Shown one piece after another: positions 1 to 6,401 of a DNA stretch of 19,006 nt. The translations under genes and the position numbers were made by a program. Within the stretch, counting starts at the first letter, position 1. Every line of letters starts with the position of its first letter. The notes under the pieces are model-generated. The model had not been told where the DNA came from and did not search any database. It saw nothing but the letters and a program-made list of their open reading frames with translations. Source of the DNA: Collinsella sp. (GTDB taxonomy: Bacteria; Actinomycetota; Coriobacteriia; Coriobacteriales; Coriobacteriaceae); the NCBI GenBank assembly GCA_019414325.1, contig DXMG01000039.1, positions 1 to 19,006 of the forward strand. Direction: 5' to 3'.

Positions 1-26
1 CCGCAGGAAGCTTGGATACGCCTAGG

Positions 27-57
27 CGCGGTCCAAGAAATCGTCCGCACCCCCATT
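27..57 (-). repeat. 31-bp dispersed motif, left-end copy
   Basis: Read on the minus strand, this stretch is AATGGGGGTGCGGAC, six variable bases, then TTGGACCGCG. The same arrangement occurs on the plus strand at 18949-18979, with 25 of 31 positions identical. It overlaps a local inverted repeat, CTTGGA at 11-16 against TCCAAG at 31-36, around the palindrome GCCTAGGC. No gene is supported in 1-208 apart from promoter signals near 141-170. Confidence 0.55.
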
Positions 58-149
58 TAGGAACTATTTCACCGCAACCGCCCAGTAATCCGCTGGGGAC
101 GGAGGAAAACGGATCACTTTTCCGCTCACCGATTTGTGTCTTGAAAAAT

Positions 150-168
150 GTATATAACGACTATAACG
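150..168. promoter_or_regulatory. Candidate GntR operator/promoter for the EamA gene
   Basis: Two direct copies of TATAACG lie at 153-159 and 162-168. The 16 bases 153-168 match 14 of 16 with 1442-1457 in front of the PTS operon. The reverse complement of 150-159, CGTTATATAC, is identical to 7581-7590 in front of the first GntR gene. A TTGAAA at 141-146 could be a -35 box, with TATAAC at 162-167 as the -10, but the spacer is only 15 bp. Control by the GntR protein at 7630 is inferred. Confidence 0.5.
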
Positions 169-208
169 TAGTACGAAACATATTGGAAACAATACCGAGG
201 AGGCTGCG

Positions 209-1291
209 TTGAAGAAGAGCAATCTGGGCTATGTGCTGGTGCTGATCGCCGCGCTTATGTGGGGCAGCATCGGAATCTTTGTAAACGGCATCTCGGCCAT
301 GGGCGTTTCGTCCCAGAGCATGGCTGCCTTTCGCTTGTTGGTCGGAGCGCTTATCTTGGCGCCGGTCCTGATGTTTATGGGCTGCCGTCCGGGTGAGGGG
401 TCTACCGTGGCTCAGGGTCCGCTGGCCCTGTTCAAGGCAAGCCCTAAAGAGCTTGTTCCCTGTGCGCTTGTCGGCATCGTCGGTTTGGCCGCCGCCAACA
501 CCTGTTATTACGAGTGCATGGGCGAGGTGGGCATGTCCACGGCCTCGGTGCTGCTCTACACCTCGCCGGTGTTTGGCGTCATGCTCGGCCGCGTGCTTTA
601 TCGCGAGGACGTGACCCCCAACAAGCTCGTTGCCATTGTCTTTAACATCGTAGGCTGCGTGCTTGCAGTGACCAATGGCGACCTTTCCGGTTTTCATTTT
701 TCGGTTTGGGGCGTCACGTCGGGCGTGATTGCAGGCCTTTGTGGTGCGTCGCTCGCGGTGTTTAGCCGAATAGCAACCAAGACGGTCCACCCGCTGGCTG
801 TCACGTTTTGGGGCTTTGTTTTTGGCGGTGCGGTTATGGCAGCTATCGCGGCTCCGTGGCCGGATGTCGCCGCGGCAATGTCGCCACAGCTGCTGCTGCT
901 GTTCCTTGGCTTTGGACTCATCCCCACAGCCGTTGCTTACATCTTATATATGCAGGGTCTGTCCATGGGGCTCGAGACATCGAAAGTGCCCGTCGTAATG
1001 TCTTTCGAGACGGTCGTCACCGTACTGGTGGGCATTGGTGTCTACGCCGAGCCCGCCGGCGCGATTAAAGTCCTGGGCATCGTGCTGGTGCTCGCGTCCA
1101 TCCTGATTATGAACACCGACTTCTCCAAGCTGCGCAACAGTGTGTTTGTCGGTCATGTCATTGAGAGCATGACCTTTAAGCCCAACGCGTGGTGGACCGA
1201 AAAATCTCAGGACATGGATCTGTTTAAGGAACGCACCGGCATTGCGCTGGAACCCACCGTACAGGAAAGCCCCTGGTACTTCGTGCGATAG
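209..1291 (+). CDS. EamA/DMT-family transporter with C-terminal extension
   Basis: This is a 360-residue integral membrane protein of the drug/metabolite transporter (EamA, RhaT-like) superfamily. It has about ten hydrophobic helices in two similar halves. The first half starts with VLIAALMWGSIGIF at about residues 10-23. The second half starts near residue 160 with a serine/glycine-rich helix (SGVIAGLCGASLAVFSR). Members usually export or import small metabolites such as amino acids; the substrate cannot be read from sequence. The TTG start is chosen because GAGGAGG at 197-203 lies five bases upstream and the first helix follows directly. After the last helix (IVLVLASILIMN) there is a polar tail of about 50 residues (TDFSKLRNS to the end), longer than typical. 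The upstream motif resembles that of the PTS operon downstream, so the two may be co-regulated. Confidence 0.85.
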   Translation: MKKSNLGYVLVLIAALMWGSIGIFVNGISAMGVSSQSMAAFRLLVGALILAPVLMFMGCRPGEGSTVAQGPLALFKASPKELVPCALVGIVGLAAANTCYYECMGEVGMSTASVLLYTSPVFGVMLGRVLYREDVTPNKLVAIVFNIVGCVLAVTNGDLSGFHFSVWGVTSGVIAGLCGASLAVFSRIATKTVHPLAVTFWGFVFGGAVMAAIAAPWPDVAAAMSPQLLLLFLGFGLIPTAVAYILYMQGLSMGLETSKVPVVMSFETVVTVLVGIGVYAEPAGAIKVLGIVLVLASILIMNTDFSKLRNSVFVGHVIESMTFKPNAWWTEKSQDMDLFKERTGIALEPTVQESPWYFVR

Positions 1292-1473
1292 GGGATTGCG
1301 CGCAAGGTCTGACCTGGGGTTATCCGGCTAGCGCCGGCCTACCCAGCCCAACGTTTCGAGTACGTTAAACCCGTCAACGGTCGATTTTCACCCGCGAACG
1401 GTCTTTATACTAATTAGCAATATAAGCAACGTATAAGACGTTATAATGACCATAACGAAAAGGAGGAGGCAAG
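1292..1473. promoter_or_regulatory. Intergenic region ahead of the PTS operon
   Basis: A small hairpin, CCGGC-tagc-GCCGG (1324-1337), could end the transporter transcript, but no T run follows. AACGGTC occurs twice, at 1376-1382 and 1397-1403, on one face of the helix (21-bp spacing). That suits an activator or second regulator, but I do not recognise the site. The palindromic operator and -10 box are listed separately. Confidence 0.4.
1439..1457. promoter_or_regulatory. Palindromic operator overlapping the PTS -10 box
   Basis: CGTTATaatgaccATAACG is a perfect 6-bp inverted repeat with a 7-bp centre. It contains a consensus -10, TATAAT, at 1442-1447. Transcription would begin near 1454, about 20 nt before the start codon, just ahead of the strong ribosome site at 1459-1468. 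A repressor here would block RNA polymerase directly. AGACGTTATA (1436-1445) recurs exactly at 7578-7587 before the GntR gene. No convincing -35 hexamer is present. Confidence 0.6.
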
Positions 1474-2397
1474 ATGAATCAGATCATTCTCGCATCTCAT
1501 GGCGGCCTGGCCGCAGGCGCCAAAGACACGCTCGAGATGGTTCTCGGCGACGTGTCGAACGTCCACGTCGTGTCGCTTGCTCGTGACGACAAGGAGCCCA
1601 TCACCAATAAGGTTGAGGCTATGATCGCCACGTTCAACGCGGACGACACCGTCTATGTGCTGACCGATATGCTCGGCAGCTCGGTCAACAACAACATGGT
1701 CGAGCTTTCCAAGAACGGCACGAAGTTCACGGTCGTCAGCGGTTTCAACATCCCGTTGGCGCTCACGCTCGCTATGAGCCCCGCCCCCGTCAAGGGAGCC
1801 GAGCTCGCGGCCCTCATCAACGAGGCCCGCACCGGTCTGACCAACCCCAACGCACCGGTCGAGGCCGCCGCGGCTCCCGCCAAGAAGGCCAAGGCGTCCC
1901 GTCACAGCTCCGGTCCCGCCAAGATCGTCCTCGCACGTCTTGACTACCGTCTGCTGCACGGCCAGGTCGTCTTTACCTGGACCACCAAGGTCCAGGCTGA
2001 GCGCATCATCGTCGTCGACAACGCTGCCGCCAACGATGACATCAAGAAGGGCGCTCTTAAGTTGGCCAAGCCCCAGGGCGTGCGCCTGAACGTCTTCACC
2101 GTCGAGCGTGCCCTCGCCAAGATGGACAAGCTCAACACCCTCGGCGAGCGCGTCATGTTCGTCTTTGGCAACACGGCCGAGATGCTGCAGTTCTGCCAGG
2201 GCTACAAGCTCGACGCCATCAACCTGGGCGCCACCGCCAACCACGACGGTGCCGATCAGGTCGGCGGCAAGGACAGCTCCGTCTTCTTCGACGCCGCCCA
2301 GAAGGCCGACGTCAACCAGCTGCTCGACATGGGCATCAAGCTCTATGTCCAGCAGACCCCTACGTATCAGAGCGTCGACATCGACGCCAAGCTGTAA
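1474..2397 (+). CDS. Mannose-family PTS EIIAB component
   Basis: This cytoplasmic phosphoryl-transfer subunit is 307 residues long and fuses EIIA and EIIB as in ManX/ManL. The EIIA (PTS-EIIA type 4) domain spans about residues 1-130 and carries the phospho-histidine H9 in ILASHGG, which accepts phosphate from HPr. An Ala/Pro/Lys linker (about 127-146) leads to the EIIB (PTSIIB sorbose) domain, with LDYRLLHGQV and its active H162. EIIB passes the phosphate to the sugar during transport. AAGGAGGAGG lies just upstream of the ATG. It is the first gene of an operon with EIIC, EIID and a SIS deglycase. Family membership is certain. Substrate is inferred from the deglycase to be an Amadori compound rather than mannose. 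Confidence 0.95.
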   Translation: MNQIILASHGGLAAGAKDTLEMVLGDVSNVHVVSLARDDKEPITNKVEAMIATFNADDTVYVLTDMLGSSVNNNMVELSKNGTKFTVVSGFNIPLALTLAMSPAPVKGAELAALINEARTGLTNPNAPVEAAAAPAKKAKASRHSSGPAKIVLARLDYRLLHGQVVFTWTTKVQAERIIVVDNAAANDDIKKGALKLAKPQGVRLNVFTVERALAKMDKLNTLGERVMFVFGNTAEMLQFCQGYKLDAINLGATANHDGADQVGGKDSSVFFDAAQKADVNQLLDMGIKLYVQQTPTYQSVDIDAKL

Positions 2398-2433
2398 TCA
2401 ACCAGGCTTTTGCCTGACTGAAAGGAGAAGGGT

Positions 2434-3228
2434 ATGAATACGTTCATCAGTGCGGTGCTCGTCGGCCTCGTCGGCGTGTTCTGCATGTGGGACTCCCGCC
2501 TGCTCGGTCGTCTTAACTTCGAGCAGCCCCTCGTTGGCGCTACGCTCGTCGGTCTGCTGCTGGGCGATGTGCCCACCGGCCTTGCCGTCGGTGCCGCCGT
2601 CGAGCTCGTGTCCATGGGCCTGGTGCAGGTCGGCGCTGCCGTTCCGCCCGATATGGTCCTGGGCGGCATCGTGGCCGCTGCCTTCGCATGCCTGACCGAT
2701 GCTTCCGCCGAGACCGCCATGACGATCGCCATCCCGGTCGCCGTCCTGGGTCAGCTCCTCGGCATTGTCTTCCGTTCCATCATCGCCGCCCTCACCCATG
2801 TGGCCGATAGCGCGATCGATAACGGAAAGTTCAAGACCGCCTACCGTATGCACATCTGCGCCGGCTCCGGTCTGTACGCCATCATGTACTTCCTGCCGAT
2901 CTTCCTCGCCGTCTTTGTTGGCACCGACCTGGTTCAGGCCATCGTCAACATGGTTCCCGAGTGGCTGTCCACTGGTCTTAACGTTTCGACCAAGATCATG
3001 ACCGCCTACGGCTTGGCCCTGCTGCTCACCATGATGATCAAGAAGGGTATGACTCCGTTCCTGTTCATCGGTTTCCTGCTCGCCGCTTACCTCAACCTGT
3101 CCGTCATCGCGGTCGCTCTGATCGGTGTGTGCCTGGCTGTCGTCTTCATGGGCTTCAAGTTCAACGGTTCCCATGCAGCCGCCGGTGTCGATTCCGACTA
3201 CGATCCGCTCGAAGACGACGAAGACTAA
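2434..3228 (+). CDS. Mannose-family PTS EIIC component
   Basis: This is the membrane permease subunit of the EII-Man/Sor family, 264 residues, close to the usual EIIC length. It is very hydrophobic. The family signature GLLLGDVPTGLAVGAAVEL lies at about residues 43-61, followed by several further helices and a short acidic cytoplasmic tail (DSDYDPLEDDED). Together with EIID it forms the substrate channel. AAAGGAG sits seven to eight bases before the ATG, and the gene follows EIIAB after 36 bp. The next gene's ribosome site overlaps its stop codon, so translation of EIIC and EIID is probably coupled. Confidence 0.95.
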   Translation: MNTFISAVLVGLVGVFCMWDSRLLGRLNFEQPLVGATLVGLLLGDVPTGLAVGAAVELVSMGLVQVGAAVPPDMVLGGIVAAAFACLTDASAETAMTIAIPVAVLGQLLGIVFRSIIAALTHVADSAIDNGKFKTAYRMHICAGSGLYAIMYFLPIFLAVFVGTDLVQAIVNMVPEWLSTGLNVSTKIMTAYGLALLLTMMIKKGMTPFLFIGFLLAAYLNLSVIAVALIGVCLAVVFMGFKFNGSHAAAGVDSDYDPLEDDED

Positions 3229-3241
3229 GGAGGAACACACT

Positions 3242-4075
3242 ATGGCAACCGCAACCAAGGACGTGTCCCTGAACAAGAAGGTCAGCCAGTTCTTCTGGCG
3301 CTCTTGGGCCATCCAGGCATCTTGGAACTACGAGCGTCAGATGAACATGGGCTTCCTCTACGGCATGGTTCCCACGCTCGATCGCCTCTATCCGGATGAG
3401 TCCGACCCCAAGCAGCTCGCTGCTAAGAAAGAGGCTTACCACCGTCACATGGCGTTCTACAACTGCACCCCGCAGACGAGCGCTTTCATCCTGGGCCTCG
3501 CCGCCTCCATGGAGGAGGAGTACGCCAAGGATCCCGAGAACTTCAACCCCGATTCGATTAACGCGGTCAAGACCTCTCTTATGGGCCCGCTTTCCGGCAT
3601 CGGTGACTCCTTCTTCCAGGGCACCATCCGCGTTATCGCCTTTGGCCTGGGCGTTCAGCTGGCTCAGCAGGGCTCCATCATGGGCCCGATCCTTGCCATG
3701 CTCATCTCCATCGTCCCCGCCGTGCTGATCACTTGGTTCGCAGCCAAGATGGGCTATCAGGGCGGCCACGAGTACCTGAGCAAGCTTCAGGGCGGCGACC
3801 TCATGGAGAAGCTCATGTATGTCTGCGGCATCGTGGGTCTTATGTCCGTGGGCGGCATGATCGCTACGCTGATCGGCGCCACCACCCCGCTGCAGTTCGC
3901 TGACGGCACCGTTGTGATCCAGGACATCCTGGACGGCATGATGCCCCAGATGATCTCCCTTGGCCTCACCGGCCTTATGTACTGGCTCATCAAGAAGAAC
4001 GTCAACACCGGTTGGCTTCTCGTGATCGCCATCGTGGGCGGCATCGCCCTCTCCGCGGCCGGCATCCTGGCCTAG
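3242..4075 (+). CDS. Mannose-family PTS EIID component
   Basis: This is the second membrane subunit of the EII complex, 277 residues. It has the conserved EIID N-terminal region (FFWRSWAIQASWNYERQM, about 17-34), the signature MGPLSGIGDSFFQGTIR in mid-protein and hydrophobic helices in the C-terminal half. An upstream in-frame ATG at 3125 lies inside EIIC and is rejected. The ATG at 3242 has AAGGAGG at 3227-3233 overlapping the EIIC stop. EIID subunits stay in the membrane with EIIC and set part of the substrate specificity. A 199-bp structured gap separates it from the deglycase. Confidence 0.95.
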   Translation: MATATKDVSLNKKVSQFFWRSWAIQASWNYERQMNMGFLYGMVPTLDRLYPDESDPKQLAAKKEAYHRHMAFYNCTPQTSAFILGLAASMEEEYAKDPENFNPDSINAVKTSLMGPLSGIGDSFFQGTIRVIAFGLGVQLAQQGSIMGPILAMLISIVPAVLITWFAAKMGYQGGHEYLSKLQGGDLMEKLMYVCGIVGLMSVGGMIATLIGATTPLQFADGTVVIQDILDGMMPQMISLGLTGLMYWLIKKNVNTGWLLVIAIVGGIALSAAGILA

Positions 4076-4108
4076 TCGCGACCAAGCGTCTAACCGCTTT
4101 TCCCCGGG

Positions 4109-4184
4109 GGCCTGCCTGACATCCCATACCCCAGGCGGGCTCCCATCCCCAAAATGTGACAAAGGAGCGGCTCCTTTGTCACAT
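4109..4184 (+). promoter_or_regulatory. Two hairpins between EIID and the deglycase gene
   Basis: The first hairpin pairs GCCTGCCTG with CAGGCGGGC (about 4110-4140, one G-T pair). The second is a 31-bp near-perfect palindrome, ATGTGACAAAGGAGC-g-GCTCCTTTGTCACAT (4154-4184). Neither is followed by a T run, so they are poor intrinsic terminators. They are more likely to protect or process the operon transcript and set the PTS to deglycase ratio. The palindrome also contains AAAGGAG, a ribosome-site-like sequence locked in the stem. Confidence 0.6.
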
Positions 4185-4274
4185 CCTCAACGGGCCGGCG
4201 ACTCGGTCCAAATCACGGTAACCCTGCGTGCGCCCGGCAATGTGGCGCCGCAAAAATTGAAAGGAATGTGTCAG

Positions 4275-5258
4275 ATGTACGAGATCGACCTTAACCTCCC
4301 TAAGCAGATCGTCGCTGACGTCCTGTCCAACCACGAGATCCACAGCGTCGCCTTCGTCGGCTGCGGTGCCTCCATGTCCGACCTTTACCCCGCCAAGTAC
4401 TTCCTGGCCAACAACACGGACAAGCTGAACGTTCAGATCTTCACCGCTAACGAGTTCAACTACGACACGCCTTCCTGGGTCAACGAGCACACCTTCGTGA
4501 TCACCTGCTCCCTCGGTGGCTCCACGCCCGAGACCGTCGAGGCCAACAAGACCGCCAAGAAGCACAACTGCCCGGTCGTCTCCCTCACCAACAAGGCTGG
4601 CTCCGCTCTGACCGTCGACGCCGACCACGTCATCGTTCACGGCTTCCACGCCAACTTCGCTGCCAAGTGCGAGAAGCCCGGCTATGCCATCGCTCTTGCT
4701 CTCGAGATCCTTCAGCAGACCGAGGGCTATGACAAGTACGACGACATGATCACCGGCCTCACCAACGTCTTCGATCTCTGCGAGAACGCTGCTCAGTCCT
4801 GCAAGAAGCTCGCCAAGAAGTTCGCTGAGGACTTCAAGGACGACAAGATGATTTACTTCATGGCCTCTGGTGCCTCCGAGAAGATGGCTTACTCTCACGC
4901 CGCCTTCCTGTTCACCGAGATGCAGTGGATCGACGCCGCCGCCTACAACACCGGCGAGTACTTCCACGGCCCGTTCGAGGTTTCCACCGAGGGTAAGCCC
5001 TACGTCTTCTTCATGTCCGATGGCGCTACCCGTCCGATGGACGCCCGCGCCCTCACCTTCCTTGAGCGCATGGGCGCCAAGGTCGCTCTGATCGACTCCA
5101 AGGACTACGGCCTGGCTGACGCCGTGCCCGCGAGCGTCGTCACCTACTTCAACCCGCTGCTGCACCTCGCCGTTATGCGCGAGTACGGCAACCAGATCGC
5201 CGAGGCCCGTCAGCATCCGCTGACCATGCGTCGCTACATGTGGAAGCTTTCCTACTAA
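4275..5258 (+). CDS. SIS-domain Amadori-6-phosphate deglycase (FrlB/FraB/Gfr-like)
   Basis: This cytoplasmic enzyme has 327 residues and two SIS sugar-phosphate isomerase domains. The first (about 20-150) contains FVGCGASMSDLYPAKY and CSLGGSTPETVEA. The second (about 190-310) contains FMASGASEKMAYSHA. TEMQW (E215) and GEYFHGPFE (H231) are 16 residues apart, the spacing I recall for the catalytic Glu214/His230 of FraB. Such enzymes split phosphorylated fructosyl- or glucosyl-amines into glucose-6-phosphate (or mannose-6-phosphate) and the free amine. ATG 4275 is preferred: AAAGGA lies eight to nine bases upstream, and earlier in-frame starts fall in the palindrome. All Phe codons I saw are TTC, a sign of high expression. 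Simple isomerase function is the main alternative. Confidence 0.82.
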   Translation: MYEIDLNLPKQIVADVLSNHEIHSVAFVGCGASMSDLYPAKYFLANNTDKLNVQIFTANEFNYDTPSWVNEHTFVITCSLGGSTPETVEANKTAKKHNCPVVSLTNKAGSALTVDADHVIVHGFHANFAAKCEKPGYAIALALEILQQTEGYDKYDDMITGLTNVFDLCENAAQSCKKLAKKFAEDFKDDKMIYFMASGASEKMAYSHAAFLFTEMQWIDAAAYNTGEYFHGPFEVSTEGKPYVFFMSDGATRPMDARALTFLERMGAKVALIDSKDYGLADAVPASVVTYFNPLLHLAVMREYGNQIAEARQHPLTMRRYMWKLSY

Positions 5259-5260
5259 TC

Positions 5261-5277
5261 ACAAGTAAGTAGACCTT
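5261..5277 (+). repeat. Solo half of the 119-bp element's terminal repeat
   Basis: ACAAGTAAGTAGACCTT matches 15 of 17 bases with the reverse complement of the right end of the element at 6145-6263. It sits between the deglycase stop codon and the terminator. No partner inverted copy was found nearby. Confidence 0.5.
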
Positions 5278-5291
5278 ACGGGTTGATTGAG

Positions 5292-5324
5292 AGGGGATGG
5301 GGTTTGCGCCCCATCCCCTTTTTT
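5292..5324 (+). terminator. Strong rho-independent terminator of the PTS operon
   Basis: GGGGATGGGG (5293-5302), loop tttgcg, CCCCATCCCC (5309-5318), then a run of six T (5319-5324). It ends the EIIAB-EIIC-EIID-deglycase transcript. Confidence 0.92.
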
Positions 5325-5358
5325 GCTCTGGGGAGGGCGTGTCTGTCGCGTCGCAAAT

Positions 5359-5403
5359 CCCAGATAAAACCTACCAAAATAAACCTGTCCCTTTTTGGCA
5401 GGT
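5359..5403 (+). repeat. 45-bp dispersed repeat, copy A (leader of HAD gene)
   Basis: It begins CCCAGATAAAACCTACC and ends with CTTTTTGGCAGGT. The internal arms ACCTACCAAAA and TTTTGGCAGGT can pair with one mismatch. It is 40/45 identical to copy B (7494-7538) and 43/45 to copy C (15364-15408, minus strand). It ends directly at the ribosome-binding site of the next gene. Confidence 0.85.
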
Positions 5404-5417
5404 GGGAGGAGATGCGT

Positions 5418-6047
5418 ATGATCAAGGCAGTGCTGTTTGACATGGACGGCGTGCTGGTCGATACCGAGTGGTTCTACAACCGTCGTCGCGTGGCGTTTAT
5501 GGAGGAGAAGGGCTTTCACTTTGACGAGATCCCCGATCTTTCGGGGTCTAACGAGCCCGCCATTTGGAAGTCGCTGGTACCTGACGATGTTGAGCTGCGC
5601 GAGCGCCTGCGCGTGGAGTACAAGCAGGTCTACAGCCCAGACCATCCCGTTCCGTATGCCGAGCTGCTCAACGAGCAGACGGAGCCGGTGATGCGCAAGC
5701 TGCACGAGCGCGGCGTGAAGTGCGCCATCGCAAGCTCGTCCTATCGCGAGCTCATTGACGAGCTGGTGGGGATTGCCGGTATCGCCGACGTGCTGGACTA
5801 CACCATCAGCGGTCACGAGTGCAGTGCGTTTAAGCCCGACCCCGAGATCTACCTGCGTGCCATGGAGGCGCTGGGTGTGGGGCCTACCGAGTGCCTGGTT
5901 ATCGAGGACTCGCCTTTGGGCATCGAGGCTGGCAAACGTTCCGGCGCCCGCGTCCTGGCACTGCGCCCGCACGAGGGCGTCAACCTCGATCAATCGCGAG
6001 CCGATGCCGTTATTGATAATCTGACCGACATTTTGGCCGCTTTGTAG
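5418..6047 (+). CDS. HAD-superfamily sugar-phosphate phosphatase/mutase-like
   Basis: This soluble protein of 209 residues belongs to the beta-phosphoglucomutase-like HAD subfamily I. Motif I is FDMDGVLVD (nucleophile D8, acid/base D10), motif II is the SSS in AIASSSYRE, motif III is the Lys of FKPDPEIY, and motif IV is EDSPLGIEAG. A helical cap lies between motifs I and II. Enzymes of this group hydrolyse or isomerise sugar phosphates with magnesium. ATG 5418 is preferred over 5412 because GGGAGGA (5404-5410) is then seven bases away. The gene has its own leader with repeat copy A and lies after the PTS terminator, so it is a separate unit. A role in the hexose-phosphate pathway next door is possible but unproven. 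Confidence 0.88.
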   Translation: MIKAVLFDMDGVLVDTEWFYNRRRVAFMEEKGFHFDEIPDLSGSNEPAIWKSLVPDDVELRERLRVEYKQVYSPDHPVPYAELLNEQTEPVMRKLHERGVKCAIASSSYRELIDELVGIAGIADVLDYTISGHECSAFKPDPEIYLRAMEALGVGPTECLVIEDSPLGIEAGKRSGARVLALRPHEGVNLDQSRADAVIDNLTDILAAL

Positions 6048-6401
6048 TGTCAATCCGCCGCGAGAAGCACGGGTTCAAACGTTTTTTGCGGTGGACTGGC
6101 TCAATTTGGTTTCGATTTTGATCCGTTTGGCTTCGATTCGGACTAAGTGAGTAGACTTTTTGGTGCAGGACGAGCACAAAGCGCATCTGCTCTAGTAAAA
6201 CCGCAGGTCACAGGGGTGGCGGTTTTGGGTGTGCTCTGCAGGTCGCGTAAAGTCTACTCACTTGTAATTTGGGCCTTTGGTCGTGGGGTTGCTGGTCCCG
6301 CTTTGGTTGTCGAGAGAGGGTGAATTGAAGCGCCCCCGCACGCTCCATGCTACAATCGCGGACATACCCCACAACTACATCTGCCTTCGAAAGGAGCCTA
6401 C
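6048..6401. other. 354-bp non-coding interval with structured element
   Basis: No convincing gene. TCCGCCGC (6054-6061) pairs with GCGGTGGA (6088-6095) around a loop containing six T, an atypical end signal for the HAD gene. TTTGGTTTCGATT (6105-6117) recurs as TTTGGCTTCGATT (6126-6138), 21 bp apart. A 119-bp inverted-repeat element follows. A -10-like TACAAT at 6351-6356, with TTGAAG at 6325-6330 (20-bp spacer), is a weak promoter candidate for the YitT gene. Confidence 0.5.
6145..6263. repeat. 119-bp element with perfect 15-bp terminal inverted repeats
   Basis: The left end AAGTGAGTAGACTTT (6145-6159) is the exact reverse complement of the right end (6249-6263). Inside, GAGCACA (6172-6178) pairs with TGTGCTC (6231-6237), and AAAACCGC pairs with GCGGTTTT, so the whole can fold into one nested rod. 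It has no coding capacity. It could be a miniature non-autonomous mobile element or a structured RNA. A half copy lies at 5261-5277. No clear target-site duplication is visible. Confidence 0.65.

Noticed and set aside
12..212. Small open frame of 66 codons
   Set aside because: It has no ribosome site, runs through repeat and promoter motifs and overlaps the transporter start.
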